Source: Amia ocellicauda
Lineage: Eukaryota; Chordata; Actinopteri; Amiiformes; Amiidae
Assembly (NCBI RefSeq): GCF_036373705.1
Contig: NC_089864.1
Coordinates: 6,532,001 to 6,596,000 of the forward strand
DNA: 64,000 bases
Direction: 5' to 3'
Position 1 is the first letter of the stretch; the number at the start of each line of letters is the position of its first letter. The translations under genes and the position numbers were made by a program. Positions 36,101 through 54,400 of this stretch are shown one piece after another. The notes beneath the pieces are model-generated. The model had not been told where the DNA came from. It did no database searches and saw only the letters and a program-made list of their open reading frames with translations.

Positions 36101-36800
36101 TATTGGGATGTACCGATGCTGTGCAGGTGTTGTTACACGTGGTCTGCCACTGCGAGGACGATCAGCTGTCCTTTCTGTCTCCCTGTAGTGCTGTCTTAGG
36201 CGTCTCACAGTACGGACATTGCAATTTATTGCCCTGGCCACATCTGCAGTCCTCATGCCTCCTTGCAGCATGCCTAAGGCATGTTCACGCAGATGTGCAG
36301 GGACTCTGGGCATCTTTCTTTTGGTGTTTTTCAGAGAAAGGTCTCTTTAGTGTCCTAAGTTTGTATAACTGTGACCTTAATTGCCTACTGTCTGTAAGCT
36401 GTTAGTGTCTTAACAACTGTTCCACAGGTGCATGTTCATTCATTGTTTATGGTTCATTGAACAAGCATGGAAAACATCGTTTAAACCCTTTACAATAAGG
36501 ATCTGTAAAGTTATTTGGATTTTTACAAAATTATCTTTACAATACAGTGTCCTGAAAAAGGGATGTTTCTTCTTTTTGCTGAGTATATATTATATAAACA
36601 CAAATATAAGTAAGCAACTGACCGGTTCGTTGCATGTTCTCCATCTTGAGGTGCAGGGAGCAGGCGACGCTGGGCGGCAGGGTGGTCTGATGCCAGGGGA
36701 TGAGGGCAGTATTAATCACCCCTAACGGGCTGCCCATCACTGTCTCTCTGGCCTCCTTCAGCATCTCCAGACTAATTACATTTACACAAGAGTCGTCCAT
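33190..36800 (-). CDS. Serine racemase-like / threonine dehydratase-like PLP enzyme (fold type II)
   Basis: A pyridoxal-phosphate enzyme related to serine racemase and L-serine/L-threonine ammonia-lyase. Six coding exons with matching phases: 36,800-36,623, 35,386-35,205, 34,750-34,620, 34,375-34,230, 33,723-33,634 and 33,431-33,190, giving 322 residues (human SRR about 340). Visible sites are the PLP lysine in GSFKIRG (K63), the phosphate loop CCGGGGLLAG (glycines 184-187) and VVLSGGNVG near the C terminus. SAGNYGKAF (84-92) replaces the SSGNHG loop of SRR, putting Ala where SRR has its racemization Ser84. The segment after VYGVEPEG also departs from SRR's metal site. I infer deamination rather than racemization. 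The ATG lies one base after an acceptor, so a non-coding exon 1 is needed; a GTAAGT donor at 37,145 on this strand fits. Intron 1 carries a Tc1 element. Confidence 0.85.
35457..36583 (-). mobile_element. Tc1/mariner element with internal deletion, intron 1 of the PLP-enzyme gene
   Basis: Inverted ends (CTCAGCAAAGAAACGTCC at left; GGATGTTTCTTCTTTTTGCTGAG at right) are flanked by TA on both sides, the Tc1 target duplication. On the minus strand, 36,313-35,891 encodes an intact N-terminal transposase part: a helix-turn-helix DNA-binding region (TADVARAINCNVRTVRRLRQ) and a GRPRVTT linker. The frame then jumps to a catalytic-domain end block (SPDLDPIEHVWDLLDRRV). The region holding the first two Asp residues of the DDE triad is missing, and a frameshift follows. 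The copy cannot encode an active enzyme. Confidence 0.85.
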
Positions 36801-37422
36801 TCTGTAGAAACAGGATAGACTTACATACAGACTCAAGCTTCAAGCATAACTGTTGTGCAACAATCAGTCAAAAGAAACAGTTTATATTTGACCCACCACC
36901 TTTTTAGATACATTGTAACTGTTATACGGTGGCCCTGACGCAGTTGGTGGGACAATCATAAAAACGACAATCGATTTTTTCCTTTTACTATTTCTTGTGT
37001 GAAATGGACACTTTTCCTAGCATGAGTGCAGTACTAAAACCAAACTGCATGCAACAGTAACAAAATGACAGCGGAGGGACAAACTTCAACGCGATTTTAT
37101 TGAAATGCAAAGTATTGGAAAATCTTCGTAATGGTTTGTACTTACTTTTGACAAGGCGGTTTAACAAAACCAAACAGTAACGGGAAAAGTTACTGCAACA
37201 CACCCCACAAGAGAAAAACAAGTCACAATCACAGGACAGGCAGAGGGAGCGGGACTGTAGTGCAGCGCCGTGTTTCCCGTCGAGCGTGTTTTGTTGACGG
37301 ACCGACAAAGATGGCGCCTCCCATGAATGAACGTGAATTATTAATATCACACTTAGTATGAGGATCGTTTGATTGTTTTGTTGTTTGTTTCCGTGTATGT
37401 GTGTAATATATATTTGTACACA
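36801..37422. promoter_or_regulatory. Divergent promoter region, PLP enzyme / TRMU
   Basis: Between the two start codons lie a likely non-coding first exon for the minus-strand gene (ending at 37,146, donor GTAAGT) and the TRMU leader. AAGATGGCG at 37,308-37,316 matches the YY1 core motif that often marks TATA-less start regions in vertebrates. No TATA box is obvious. Minus-strand open frames here (36,988-37,440) do not continue into exon 2 in frame, so I read this as untranslated. Confidence 0.5.
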
Positions 37423-43576
<6,154 letters not shown>

Positions 43577-44465
43577 GAAATCACAACCTGGCCACTCCTC
43601 TGTGCTGTAGACAGACCTGTGTGCAGGAGAGAGACACTGTGTCAATACTGTGACATTTGTATTTTTAAGGATGAGGGTTTGTTTGTTTATTTTTGTACAA
43701 AGATGTGCAGCCGAGCAGAGAGAGGTCTGTTTTTCTGTTTATCTGCAGTGTGTGACAGGCCATGCTCCTCACATGTGGCTGCTGTCCAACGATGATCTTT
43801 TGAAACGTCCCATGTGTGCCAGAGCTCTCTAACCAGCAGAACCAGATTGGCACATTTGAATTGGGCGACACGCACAGTTCGGTTGCTGTGGGAAAATATC
43901 TGTTTTTGTTTGATAAACAAATGATCTCTAGGTGTTTCAGACAATATAAAACATGTTTAAAAGTGCCTTTCCAACTCTTGTGTAAATGAATGCATGTATT
44001 GATGTATGATTAGGAACACTATTTAGACCTCTAACAGAACAGACTGCTAATATGGTAATAATGACTTCAAATTATTGTATTGCACTAAAAGGCGCTAACG
44101 TGTGATTTCTGTTTTAATTATGTATATTTACTATTGTATATAAATGGTTCATCTCTTCATTTGCTACTAAAACTGCAAACAAGCCAATACAATCTGTGAT
44201 TTTAAATAAGTCTTATTTTTCAAGTCAATTAAACTGCATATTCAAATATATATTTGGCCCAAAGTACTGTCACATGCAGACAACATATATTCAGATATTG
44301 TACATATTAATTATACTCATTATGTTCATATGCACGCTGATCATTTCTAAAGGTGAGGTAAATGTGTACAATTGGAACATGCTGTTAATCTTATAGATTT
44401 AATATTCAGCCTCTATACACTGTTCCTTGAAGGGGGGAAATAAACATCTTCACCTGCAGTTGTCT
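43577..44465 (+). other. TRMU 3' UTR
   Basis: AT-rich sequence from the stop codon to AATAAA at 44,439-44,444, which is followed by a GT/T-rich stretch (AGTTGTCTTATATTGTCG), a good cleavage-site context. Short open frames inside are not supported. Confidence 0.6.
44439..44444 (+). terminator. TRMU polyadenylation signal
   Basis: AATAAA with a downstream GT-rich element; it predicts a 3' UTR of about 0.9 kb. Confidence 0.6.
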
Positions 44466-47400
44466 TATATTGTCGTTATTCCTTCAGTGTCTGTCTTGTG
44501 TTCTTCCGTGGTGATTGAAATTGGAAATCCAGAAGGGGGAGCCAGGTGACTTCAGTAGCTTTGATTCTCCAGCAGTTCAGTTCTGCAGAGAAAGTGTGTA
44601 AAATAGTATTTCTTGTGTTTACCGCAAATAGAAAATGTGATTTTCAAAAGGGGCGAGAGAAGAATTTGTTTGTGGAGTTATTTTTAATACCCTGATTTAT
44701 GTAACTGAATCATTTGTTTTTAAAAGTACAGAAATTGATACTTATTCTATGAGCCTTTAAAAGTTTATGGAGCGACTGGAATGAGGTTTTGGAAATGATT
44801 ATGTATTGTTTGAAAATCATGTGAATTTCATTAAAATGCAAATCTCCAGCGTCAAAGACCCAGCTGTGCAAGATCATTAACTGCAGTGATTGGTGCCAAT
44901 AACCTCTTGTACTTCTTGTACATTGATATAATGGTGAATTGAATGTTTTATTTGGTTAATCAAAAAAACATGAAACATCGCAGTTAGGTATTATAGGACG
45001 ACCCTTGCTTCTCTTTAGATGTAAATTAAATATAATGTTAGTGCTGCAGTAGAGAAAAGGGAAACCTTTGTTTATATTAGCTGTTCCTTTTGGAAACATT
45101 GTAATTTAAGTTTTGTGTTTTGCACAGAGATATGTATTGTGCCAGTAATCTAGGTGCATACGTGTTACACAAGAGCTGATTGTGTGTGTAGCCCAGTTCT
45201 GACACTGCAGTGGCATTTCTTTGAAATGTAGTTTAAATGTAGTAATTTCAAAGTGATGTGCTATGTAGTTCAGCTTGTCTCTGGACTAAGTGTGCGCTTC
45301 CTGGCTCTGAAAGTATTTTGATCAGGTAAAGAATGAAAGATTGAGGTTAAACTGTTGGTCTCTGGAGTGTTTCAAACTGCAGCCAACAGATGTCCGTGCC
45401 ATAAATTAGTACAATCCCCCCGCCTGCCTGGCATTGAAGCATATTTCAAATAACTGAGGTATTCTGATGCAAGAAGAGGGGGGGAAATATGAGGGGAAAC
45501 CATTAAAAACACAGGTAGAAAAATGTGTGACTGCAGTGTCTACGAGCTGGTGAATATAGGGAGATAAAATTAGTTACTTTCCAGTTAACACATCTTTTAA
45601 ATAGTTTTGTTTTAAGGAGGGACAGAAAGGACACAAAGGGACCATGTCCAAGGATTGATGGTTTGGTAATGATTGTAGTATAGGCACATTCACAAAGGAA
45701 CATGCCATAGCTCACCCATGTCAACACAATATAACAATTAGATGACATGACTGTACTCTTTTTAATTGGATTCCAGGGGTTCAATAAAAAACAAAATGCC
45801 TTTGAAGATCATCAGACCAGATGTTCGACTCCCATTAATAAAATGTAGTTTGCTTAAATATTCCACCACTTTATCCGGCCCAACTTGATAGCAACTCGAA
45901 AACGCTGAATAATTAATATAGTTTATTAATGGTTTTGACAACCCCCTTCCCCTATGGGTGTAATTTCAGCTTTCCTGAGCTACCAGAGGAAAATAAGATG
46001 TTTTATCCTCTGTGCAGACACAGTGTGTTTACAAGACCCCCGCTACCAGCAGGTTAAAAAGCCATCAGCGCTGCTCATAGTGCTCACTAAAGCACAGCAG
46101 CCATTAAACTCAACGGTGGGTTGGATGTTTTCCAGCAGGAACATTTTTGTCGTCTTGTGAGAGTCTTGCACTTCACTTAAGTGCATCACTTAAGAAGTCG
46201 GCTCAGAAAGCCTCCACAGACTCACAGTAGTGTCTTATTTTCCAAACGATTGCATAGAAGGACCAATACCCAAAATACAGGCCACCCCCTCAACCGTGAC
46301 TGTGGACAATGCTGTACTTAATCATTATTTAATGACGAGGCTAATCTACTTATTGGTTTTATGTTTTGTTAGACATAATGTACCTGTCTGATGAAATACT
46401 TAAACCAGACAGGCAGGGAAACTAGAATCTTGAGACAACATGAATCAGATACAAGTTGTTCTATCTAAATAATGATTTAAAAAAAATATGGTTTCTGGTA
46501 CAATGTGGGTGTTATTGAGATGTTATACGCCCCATCCTGAGCAACAAAAGAGTTTTCCACATTTCCCCCTTTGATGTTTTCAGAATTAATCAAATTTCAC
46601 CATTTCTGCTTTTATTAAAAATGTTTTATTCACATAATGTAACGTAAGTTGCCAGTGATCCTTCTGTGCCAGTCCCAGTACCTTTCACCAGTTTGATCTC
46701 ACTGATCTAATGTAATCTGTTGCCTGCCTGGCTTCTGTGCCAGCTTTTGATTGTGTACATTCTCCCCACACATTTAAATGATGCAGTTTATTAGCAGAAC
46801 ACAGTTTCCAGTGATTCAACAAATTAAAACAATATGATGTGATGCATATATTCTGGAAAGATTATAGCCATTTCATGTGTAAGAGAAGCTGCTTTTATTG
46901 GTCATGTGTGGGAAATTCATGAACTTTCCTGTGCAATTCCCCAAATGCTGGGCTGCCTGGTAAAAGCTTTAAGTTTGAGTGTGATGGACACTCTACAAAT
47001 ACCCTTGCATGACACTATAGCTAATTACATAATGGTAATACATTTCTTAAATCATTAAAAACCCAAACAGTAATATAAAACACAGTTAAGTACATTTTAT
47101 TGGCTCATGACCACTGAAAACTAGCTTCCAAGATTGTGTTGCATTTTACACATTTGTGGGGCCTCTCTAATCTCCATAGTAGCTGTAACTGTTTAAAATA
47201 TGGTTTACATTCAGTGCAGTCATTTAACTACAGATAAAACATGATAAATGTGCTGCTATCCTGACGTATCTATCTTGAAGCCAAGTAGTTTTGGAAAAAG
47301 TACAATGTCTGTCTCTGTGGGATAGACCTTGGCTTTATTTGAAGATAGTCTACAATACACAATCTATCTGCATTTTAATTGCAAAGCAGCAAACGCACAA

Positions 47401-50242
47401 GGTATGCTTTCTAGCCGTGACACGGAGCCGATACTCTGATTTTCATTCACTCTTATATTACCCGTCATGCAGGTCAGGGACAGGCGAGGGCTGTGTAACG
47501 GCTGTATTGCACACAATAGCCAGCCAGCCTCAGACAAGGCTTTCAAAAAGGACTCCAAACTCAAAAGGTGCCCTTTGTTAACACGGTGACTGACACGTCA
47601 AAGCCAGCCGAAACCCGATACGCAAATCTAAAGTTTCAGGTCAATAAAATACATGGCATTGCTAAAGCAAACCGACATATTTGTTGCGTCTCTTCCCTGC
47701 AGCCTCACAGTGTGATTACTGAGGAATGCCCTCAGTGTGCGCCGAAATGCTTGAGATTTTTACTGTCAGGGAGGTATTATGGGCACCAGGTTGTTTATTT
47801 TTTTACGCACACCGCTAAATATTATAGTAAAAGACATTTATACGCCGAGAATAAAGCGAAAGAATGCGAACACCGCCTCAAAAACTCAAGATCTGCGAAG
47901 GGTCTAAGACTGAGCCAGGGTGTGGCTCAAGTGTGAAGACTGTGACTGATTGCGTTTGGCCGTTTTGTGCGTCGACTTCCTTGCACACCCAGCTCACGTT
48001 GCAGCCGGGCTTGTTAACCATTTAGAGCAACGTGGCAGAAAAATCACAAATAACCCCTTTCCAATGGCAACCCCCTCTGCCTACCCCACAAAAAACATCT
48101 CAAAACCTGGAGGCAATTAGCTCCTGGAATTCCTCTCTTTATTACCTTTCCAAATTTTCTTTCCAAGTACACTAATCAAATACAAGGCGTGTCCCCCTTA
48201 TAATTTTTTTCCAGCATTCTCTCATCGCTGTGTTTTTTATGTATTTATTTTACTGCTTCGTCTGGCCCAGACACAAATAAGAGGTGTTTTGCCCCTTGGT
48301 CCTGGCCTGGTACAGTCCTCTCCCAGGTGTGGATAACTTCTTTAGTGAGTGAGATTAGGAAGAAGGAACCAAGACACAGGGAACAACAGAAACACTATGT
48401 ACTAAACTGCTGACAGATGTTTGGTAGCAGTGTATTTTACTAAACAAATGCCTTCTTGTATTCATTAAAATATTCACAATTTCCTCTTTTTTCCTTCTAC
48501 ACAATGATCTACTTAACCTCGGAACAGATAGCACAGGTGTCCCAAGTTCTTTTGCGCTCTCGAAGTTACACACCACTGTTTTCATACGTGACCTCGGTAA
48601 GTGTAGTATTCCTACAACACCCATCCTATTCAATTCAAAGCCCCCGAACTAGACTGCGCCATTGTGAGTAGAGATTAGCGGGGCTGGATCCAAGGAGTCC
48701 CAATGCATTTGAGCGTGATTTGCAGTGTGTTCTCCGTTGTGCTGCCTGGCACAGTTAAAAGGGGATTTGCAGTCTTGAGTTACTTTACCTTTTAGGGATC
48801 AGGGCAATTCTTGTGAGAGTTATATAATGTTTCAGTGTGGGAGTGCAGAGCTGTGATGCATACAGAGGTTGGTTGTTTTTCCTTATTACTTTGCATTTCC
48901 TGTCCAGTGTCAAGGTATCTTGGGGGGGGGAAGAGAGAAATCAGAGAGAAAAACAGCTTTCGATAGGAGTTACAGTATAAACGTAGGCATGCGTTTACCT
49001 TAAAACAAGTTCACTTTCCTGCCCTAAAACATCCAAAATGTTCAGGCACAGCATCAAATACAACAGCTTAAAAAATCCAAAATGTCATTTAATTTTACAA
49101 TCTTGCATGTTTTTCCAGTGTTTTGCAAAAAATAAATACAAATATCTTACAAAAATTTCCAGTGTCTATCATTATATAAAACAATGCTTTATAAGAAAAA
49201 ATAAAACGCATCATTATTTAAACTGAATTAAAGGATTTCATCAAGTGTAGAGATGCAAACACTGGGATACAATATTATACACGTGAATTACTGTGTAACT
49301 CAATTTTACAGTCGGCGAGTTGGAGGCGAATCTGTTTCCAGGCACTTTTGAACAGCAGTTGATAACTGAAAGGGAACTGGTCAATAATCTACATTCACTG
49401 CATTTCTTTTAAACGTTTCGTGCAATTTAAATACCATCTGTGGCTTGTAATACAATTCCCATAAGGAACAAATACAGTTTGAATATATGGTAGAAAAGTG
49501 TGATCCTTACATCCTTTTTTGTGTATTGCAAGTTAAAATATACTTATTTAATGTGTTGTGTATTCTAGACCTTAACTTCACCATTTATTTTCAACCTATA
49601 AAATAAACATACGGTGAAAAAAAAAAAAAAGTGTGTGAGCGTTTGGTGAGAAGGTTTTGGAAAAAATTTAAAGTTGCCACAAGAACTGGCCTCCAATTTA
49701 AGCTTGGCAACAGGGCTTTGTTGCAGTCTCTGGAGTGCAAGGCCTGGTCCAATAATAACCCACCATATTGCTTAGATCCAGTTATCAGCTCTTGTCCCGT
49801 AAGGCAACGGTTGAACATTTGGCTTTTGTCTATGCACTAAAGCTCCTGTTTACAGCTTAGCTATTGGTATTATATACATTTTCCTTCAAGATAAAAAACA
49901 GTGGAGCTTCTCAACCTTTTCCTTATTTAACAAATATCCTGTCTTAATGAAATTACATTAACCAATACCACAGACCCCCCAGTAAGGGTGCAAATTCCAA
50001 AAATAATATCTTCTTGACTGTAAACCAATCATACGACACGCCAACTTCAAAAACAACTGTGCAATCGAGATGTCATGTCAGAGCAGGAGATTCACCCAAG
50101 AACACAATCCTCCTGTAACAGCAAGTGGATTAAAACACAAATGACAATATACAGACAAGCTCCTCTTCTCTCTCTCCTAACAGTTAAAATACAAAATATG
50201 ATACAAAAAGAATATCTACAATTTTATCAAACATACAAAGCA
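44466..50242. other. TRMU-CELSR1 intergenic region, no supported gene
   Basis: About 5.8 kb of AT-rich sequence lies between the convergent TRMU and CELSR1 genes. I found no exon with fitting splice sites, no recognisable RNA gene and no complete transposon. The longest open frame (47,568-47,936, 122 codons) has no recognisable motif and no start or splice context that favours it. Confidence 0.5.
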
Positions 50243-50260
50243 TTTATTTAAGACTTTATT
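50243..50260 (-). terminator. Two adjacent CELSR1 polyadenylation signals
   Basis: Two AATAAA hexamers on the minus strand (50,243-50,248 and 50,255-50,260) lie about 1.17 kb after the CELSR1 stop codon. Their use by CELSR1 is inferred from orientation and position. Confidence 0.45.
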
Positions 50261-51431
50261 CTTTCTCCCCCCCCTCTCCAAGGCCAGGCAGAGACCTCTC
50301 GGCCTCACAGAGACGCCTCAGTCCTTATCTCGGCGAGTTTGACAGTTCTTCCAGTAGTGCGTCCAGCTTTTTTGACGTGTCCGCCGTCCCCTCGCGGCTT
50401 TGTTTATTGCACCCGGCTCAGCAGATAAACAGCCGCGAGGGCAGCGTTGTATGGCAGCGTACGTCCCACCCAACGCCAGGCAGATGTTTACACTGTCTCG
50501 GTCCACGCTTGCATAGTGGCGCTCACACCTGCTCCTTGGTTTTGGCACAAACGTGCCCCACTACAAACTCCCCGGTTGACGCGCTCGACCAAGTTCCCTT
50601 TTTTCCGGCAGGCAAAAGTCTGCAGTAATTATCTTCTCCATAGGAGCCGATTGCGGTGAAGTGTGCAGTACCCAGCAGCGAGCACGGGCCGGGGGGGGGG
50701 AGACCCCTACTGTCCCACGCTACGAGTGCGCTACTCCTCTCGAGTTCCTGGTGAATCAGATTGAGGTTTCATTACTTCCTCTGCCGGGAGAGAGTGAGGA
50801 AGGAAGGCAGGTAGAGGGCAGGCAGGCAGGAGGCAGGCAGGCATGCAGGCAGGCAGTGTTCGACTAGACTAAACTACAGGCTAACATCGCATTTTTCCTG
50901 GCACTGAAATGAAACCCTTTGCTTGGAGATGTCAGTTTCTCCACACACACACCACAACATGTGCACCGTCTCCTGCTGACAGAGAGGGGTGTAATTGTGC
51001 GTGTTTGTTCAAGTCTAACAGGGACTATGTCATCGTATAGTGCTTTGGGAATCACTGCAAGACTGTTGTCAAATAAATTCACCAAAATACTACATATACT
51101 TCTAATGTAAAGCTGTTTTTTTCTCAAGTGTGTATTTAAAATTCAAAAACTTCAAATCATGGAACTTAAATCAAAGGAAACAACTAATTCAATCTATGGC
51201 CAACTTTTCAACTGGCCAAAGCTGAAATCTATTGAATTGATACTTTAAATGAATGCCATAAGACAAATTAAAACTAAGGTTGTATGTTATAGTAAGACAA
51301 ACAAACACAATTCCTATGGGTAACAGAGTTGTACCATTAGGCTAGATCACATTCAGATTAAAAAAATGTGAAATAAGCAATGATTTATCTCCGTGGGTAA
51401 GCTACTGTCACTAATTCAGTGTGTTAGACTA
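50261..51431 (-). other. Probable CELSR1 3' UTR
   Basis: This is the sequence between the CELSR1 stop and the paired hexamers. It includes a G+C-rich part (50,320-50,800) and a CAGG-type tetranucleotide array. The open frames in it are short and I do not support them as genes. Confidence 0.45.
50808..50853 (+). repeat. Imperfect (GGCA)n tetranucleotide repeat
   Basis: GGCAGGCA-type units interrupted by AGG and ATG steps, within the probable CELSR1 3' UTR. Confidence 0.75.
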
Positions 51432-54400
51432 CTATGATGGGTTAGATGTATAGTTATTGCGGTTTACTGACTCTGAGTCGGACGTGTCTCCGTTGATGGT
51501 CCCCGTCCGGACGCTCATGGCCACGCCGTTCTGCTGCTCTCTGGGCTGCGACCGCTGGGGGGGCTTGATCAGGACGTTGCTGCCCCCCGTGGATGGCCGG
51601 ATCCCCTCGCCGGACCCTATGGATGGTGTCCGCGAGGAGATGGTTGGGGGGTTGTAGTCTGAGAGTTTCTCCCGCAGCCGGTTTTTCATGTTCTTGTCTG
51701 TCAGAGGTGGTGGGTAGCTGATTTTGTTCTTTAAAATTCCTGGAGTTTAATGGGAGACAACAAGGCGAAACAAAAAGAGTGAATTCATGAGATACGACTA
51801 GAAACCACAGTAAAATCATACAGAGTTGGTGGAAATGGAGTACGTCGACCAGGCATCACAGCAATTAATGACTTGGATGTTTACGTGGAAGTATTTATGT
51901 ATTTCCACACTTGCCTTTTCTTTGCTCTGGATGGTGGTTGGAGTTGGGTTGGCTGGGAGGCACACTCTCCTTCATCAGTGGCTCTTTCTCCTGCGGCGTC
52001 TCCCCAACGTGGTTGAGCTTGTTCTCCTGGTGCAGCTCCACGTTCACCTTGGTCTCCACCCGGAGCCTGTCCAAGCCCCCCGGGTCCTCACTGTCGCTGG
52101 CTGTGGTGCACTCCGTGGGCCAGTATGGCTTCACGTGGTTTCCGACGACATCTGGGAAGAGCAGACGGAAAATATTTTAAAACTTGGCACTGTGGTTCTT
52201 TTATGTCAAATTAAGATATTGTACGTCTTCTCGCACAAAGTGAGACTCATTTCACATCTAATTAGAGAGATTTACAGGTCGTCTGTGATGTAAATTGTGC
52301 ATCACACTTGTTCCAGGAAGACTATTCATTTTAAAACACTTCCCTGCACCATAAACGTCAAACACCGGGGTCAGCTGTCACAACAAAGAGACACAACGTA
52401 TTCTTATTCAATCCTTGAACAATAATAGATCACATGGTGCTTAATGTGATCTGCTGGCAACAGGCCTTTGATATGTTAAACAATTCAAGACCGAGTGACT
52501 CTGCAGCCTTGGAGCTGGTTCTGAACTCACAATGGCCTCACTGCGTCTTCATTGTTTTGCAAGTCCTTGAAATGCCCTGATGGATAAGTGCAATATTCAA
52601 ATGGAAAAAAAAATAAGCAAAACAAAAGAAAACCATAAAAAGAACGATGCTGTAATTCTGGACTGGACAGCTGGAATTCCATCAGCACGTTTGTGAACCG
52701 CTCGGCCGGGCCTGTAACCCAAAGTTGTGGTTTCAGACCGGCCTTGACGCTCCTCCACGCCGCATGGCTGCATTACCTTTCGGCGTGCTGTGCAGCGGCT
52801 GGCGCTCGTTGTTCTTGGGCGTGTTGGCGTTCCACTTGGGCTTCATGTCGATCTCGTCGTCCTCGCTCTCCGAGGAGTGGGAGGAGGCGTACGAGCTGCT
52901 GTGCTCGTCCACAGAGAGCTCACTGTCCGAGTCCGAGTCTGAGAGGAGAGAGGGATCAAACCAATAGGAATAATACATCAGTTTTTTTTCTGGAGTTGTT
53001 CTTGTTAAAATTATAATAAATTGTTCTCTTATTATGTTACTATGTCTTATTAAAGGCTGCATTTTTTCCATTTAAAAATTCTATTTGCATTTTAAAGTTT
53101 CATATTTCTATTTTATGCAGTATGCAAAATACACATTGGATTATATAACAGAAGAACTCCCACAACCTGCTGTTTTTGAGTTACCAAGAGGAGAGGGAAA
53201 ATAAAGTGTACTTTAGGGATTGTGCCACTGTTTCTGTAGAGATCAGGAGTAGTTATCTTATTCTTACCACCCTGACCAAACTAATACGAGGAAGAAATTG
53301 ATCTTGTTTCTCCTTTTCCACTTGATTTGGAATATATCTGCATCAGCTGGTGACATGTAATGGTTTTTAAAAGTAAACACCGGCTTTACATGACCCGATT
53401 ACAGAAATCAAGGCAATCGCACTACGACTACAGATGTGCTGAGCCAAGAGAGGGCCAGCCTTACCATCAGGCTTGCTGGAATTGCGTTTGAAGATGGACG
53501 AGTCTCCTTCGGTCAGTCCCACCCTCGCCGTGCTGGAAGACACGCTGGGTTTCTGTCCCGAATCATCCCTGCAGGACACGGGATTGGAGAGAGGAAGAGA
53601 CTATTACAAAAATAAAAACAGCACACACACACTGCAGCACAGTTGTACAACACAATGCAAATCGCATTGCCATTTATTTTACACTCGTGATGGGGGGGGT
53701 TTTCTCATGCTGGTTGGACACGGCTGCAGATTCAGGGTTAACGTGCCAATTACATGCGCATGCTGTTAATCATTACTGTCCCATCATTATATTTTCCACC
53801 TTCCTTCAGGAATGGACAGGAGCTATCTGCTCTGAGTGTGATATACAGCCGACTCCTTCAGATGAATACATTTGCCTCTGGCTTTAAATGCTTTAAAAAG
53901 CATTCCTTCAGCCTGATATACAGTACTGTGCAAAAGGTTTAGGCAGGTGTCAAAAAATGCCGTAAAGAATACTTGCAAAAATAGACATGTTAGACAAATA
54001 GACATGTATCAATTAACTAAATGCAAAGTGAGTGAACAGAAGAAAAATCAACATCAAATTCATATTTGGGGTGACCACCCTTTGTCTTCGAAACAGCATC
54101 AATTCTTCTAGGTAAACTTGCACACAGTTTTTGAAGGAACTTGGCAGGTAGGTTGGCCCAAACATGTTTGAGAACCAACCACAGTCTTCAGTGGATTTAA
54201 GCAGCCTCAGTTTCTTCTCTCTCTTCCTGTAATCCCAGACAGACTTGATTGTTGAGATCAGGGCTCTGTGGGGGCCATACCATCACTTCCAGGACTCCTT
54301 TGTTCTTCTTTACACTGAACATAGTTCTTAATGACTGTAGCTGTATGTTTGGGGTCGTTGTCATGCTGCAGAATGAATTTGGGGCCAATCAGATGCCTCC

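Noticed and set aside
47568-47936. 122-codon plus-strand open frame between TRMU and CELSR1
   Set aside because: No recognisable domain, no conserved-looking blocks, and it overlaps an equally open frame upstream; most likely chance.
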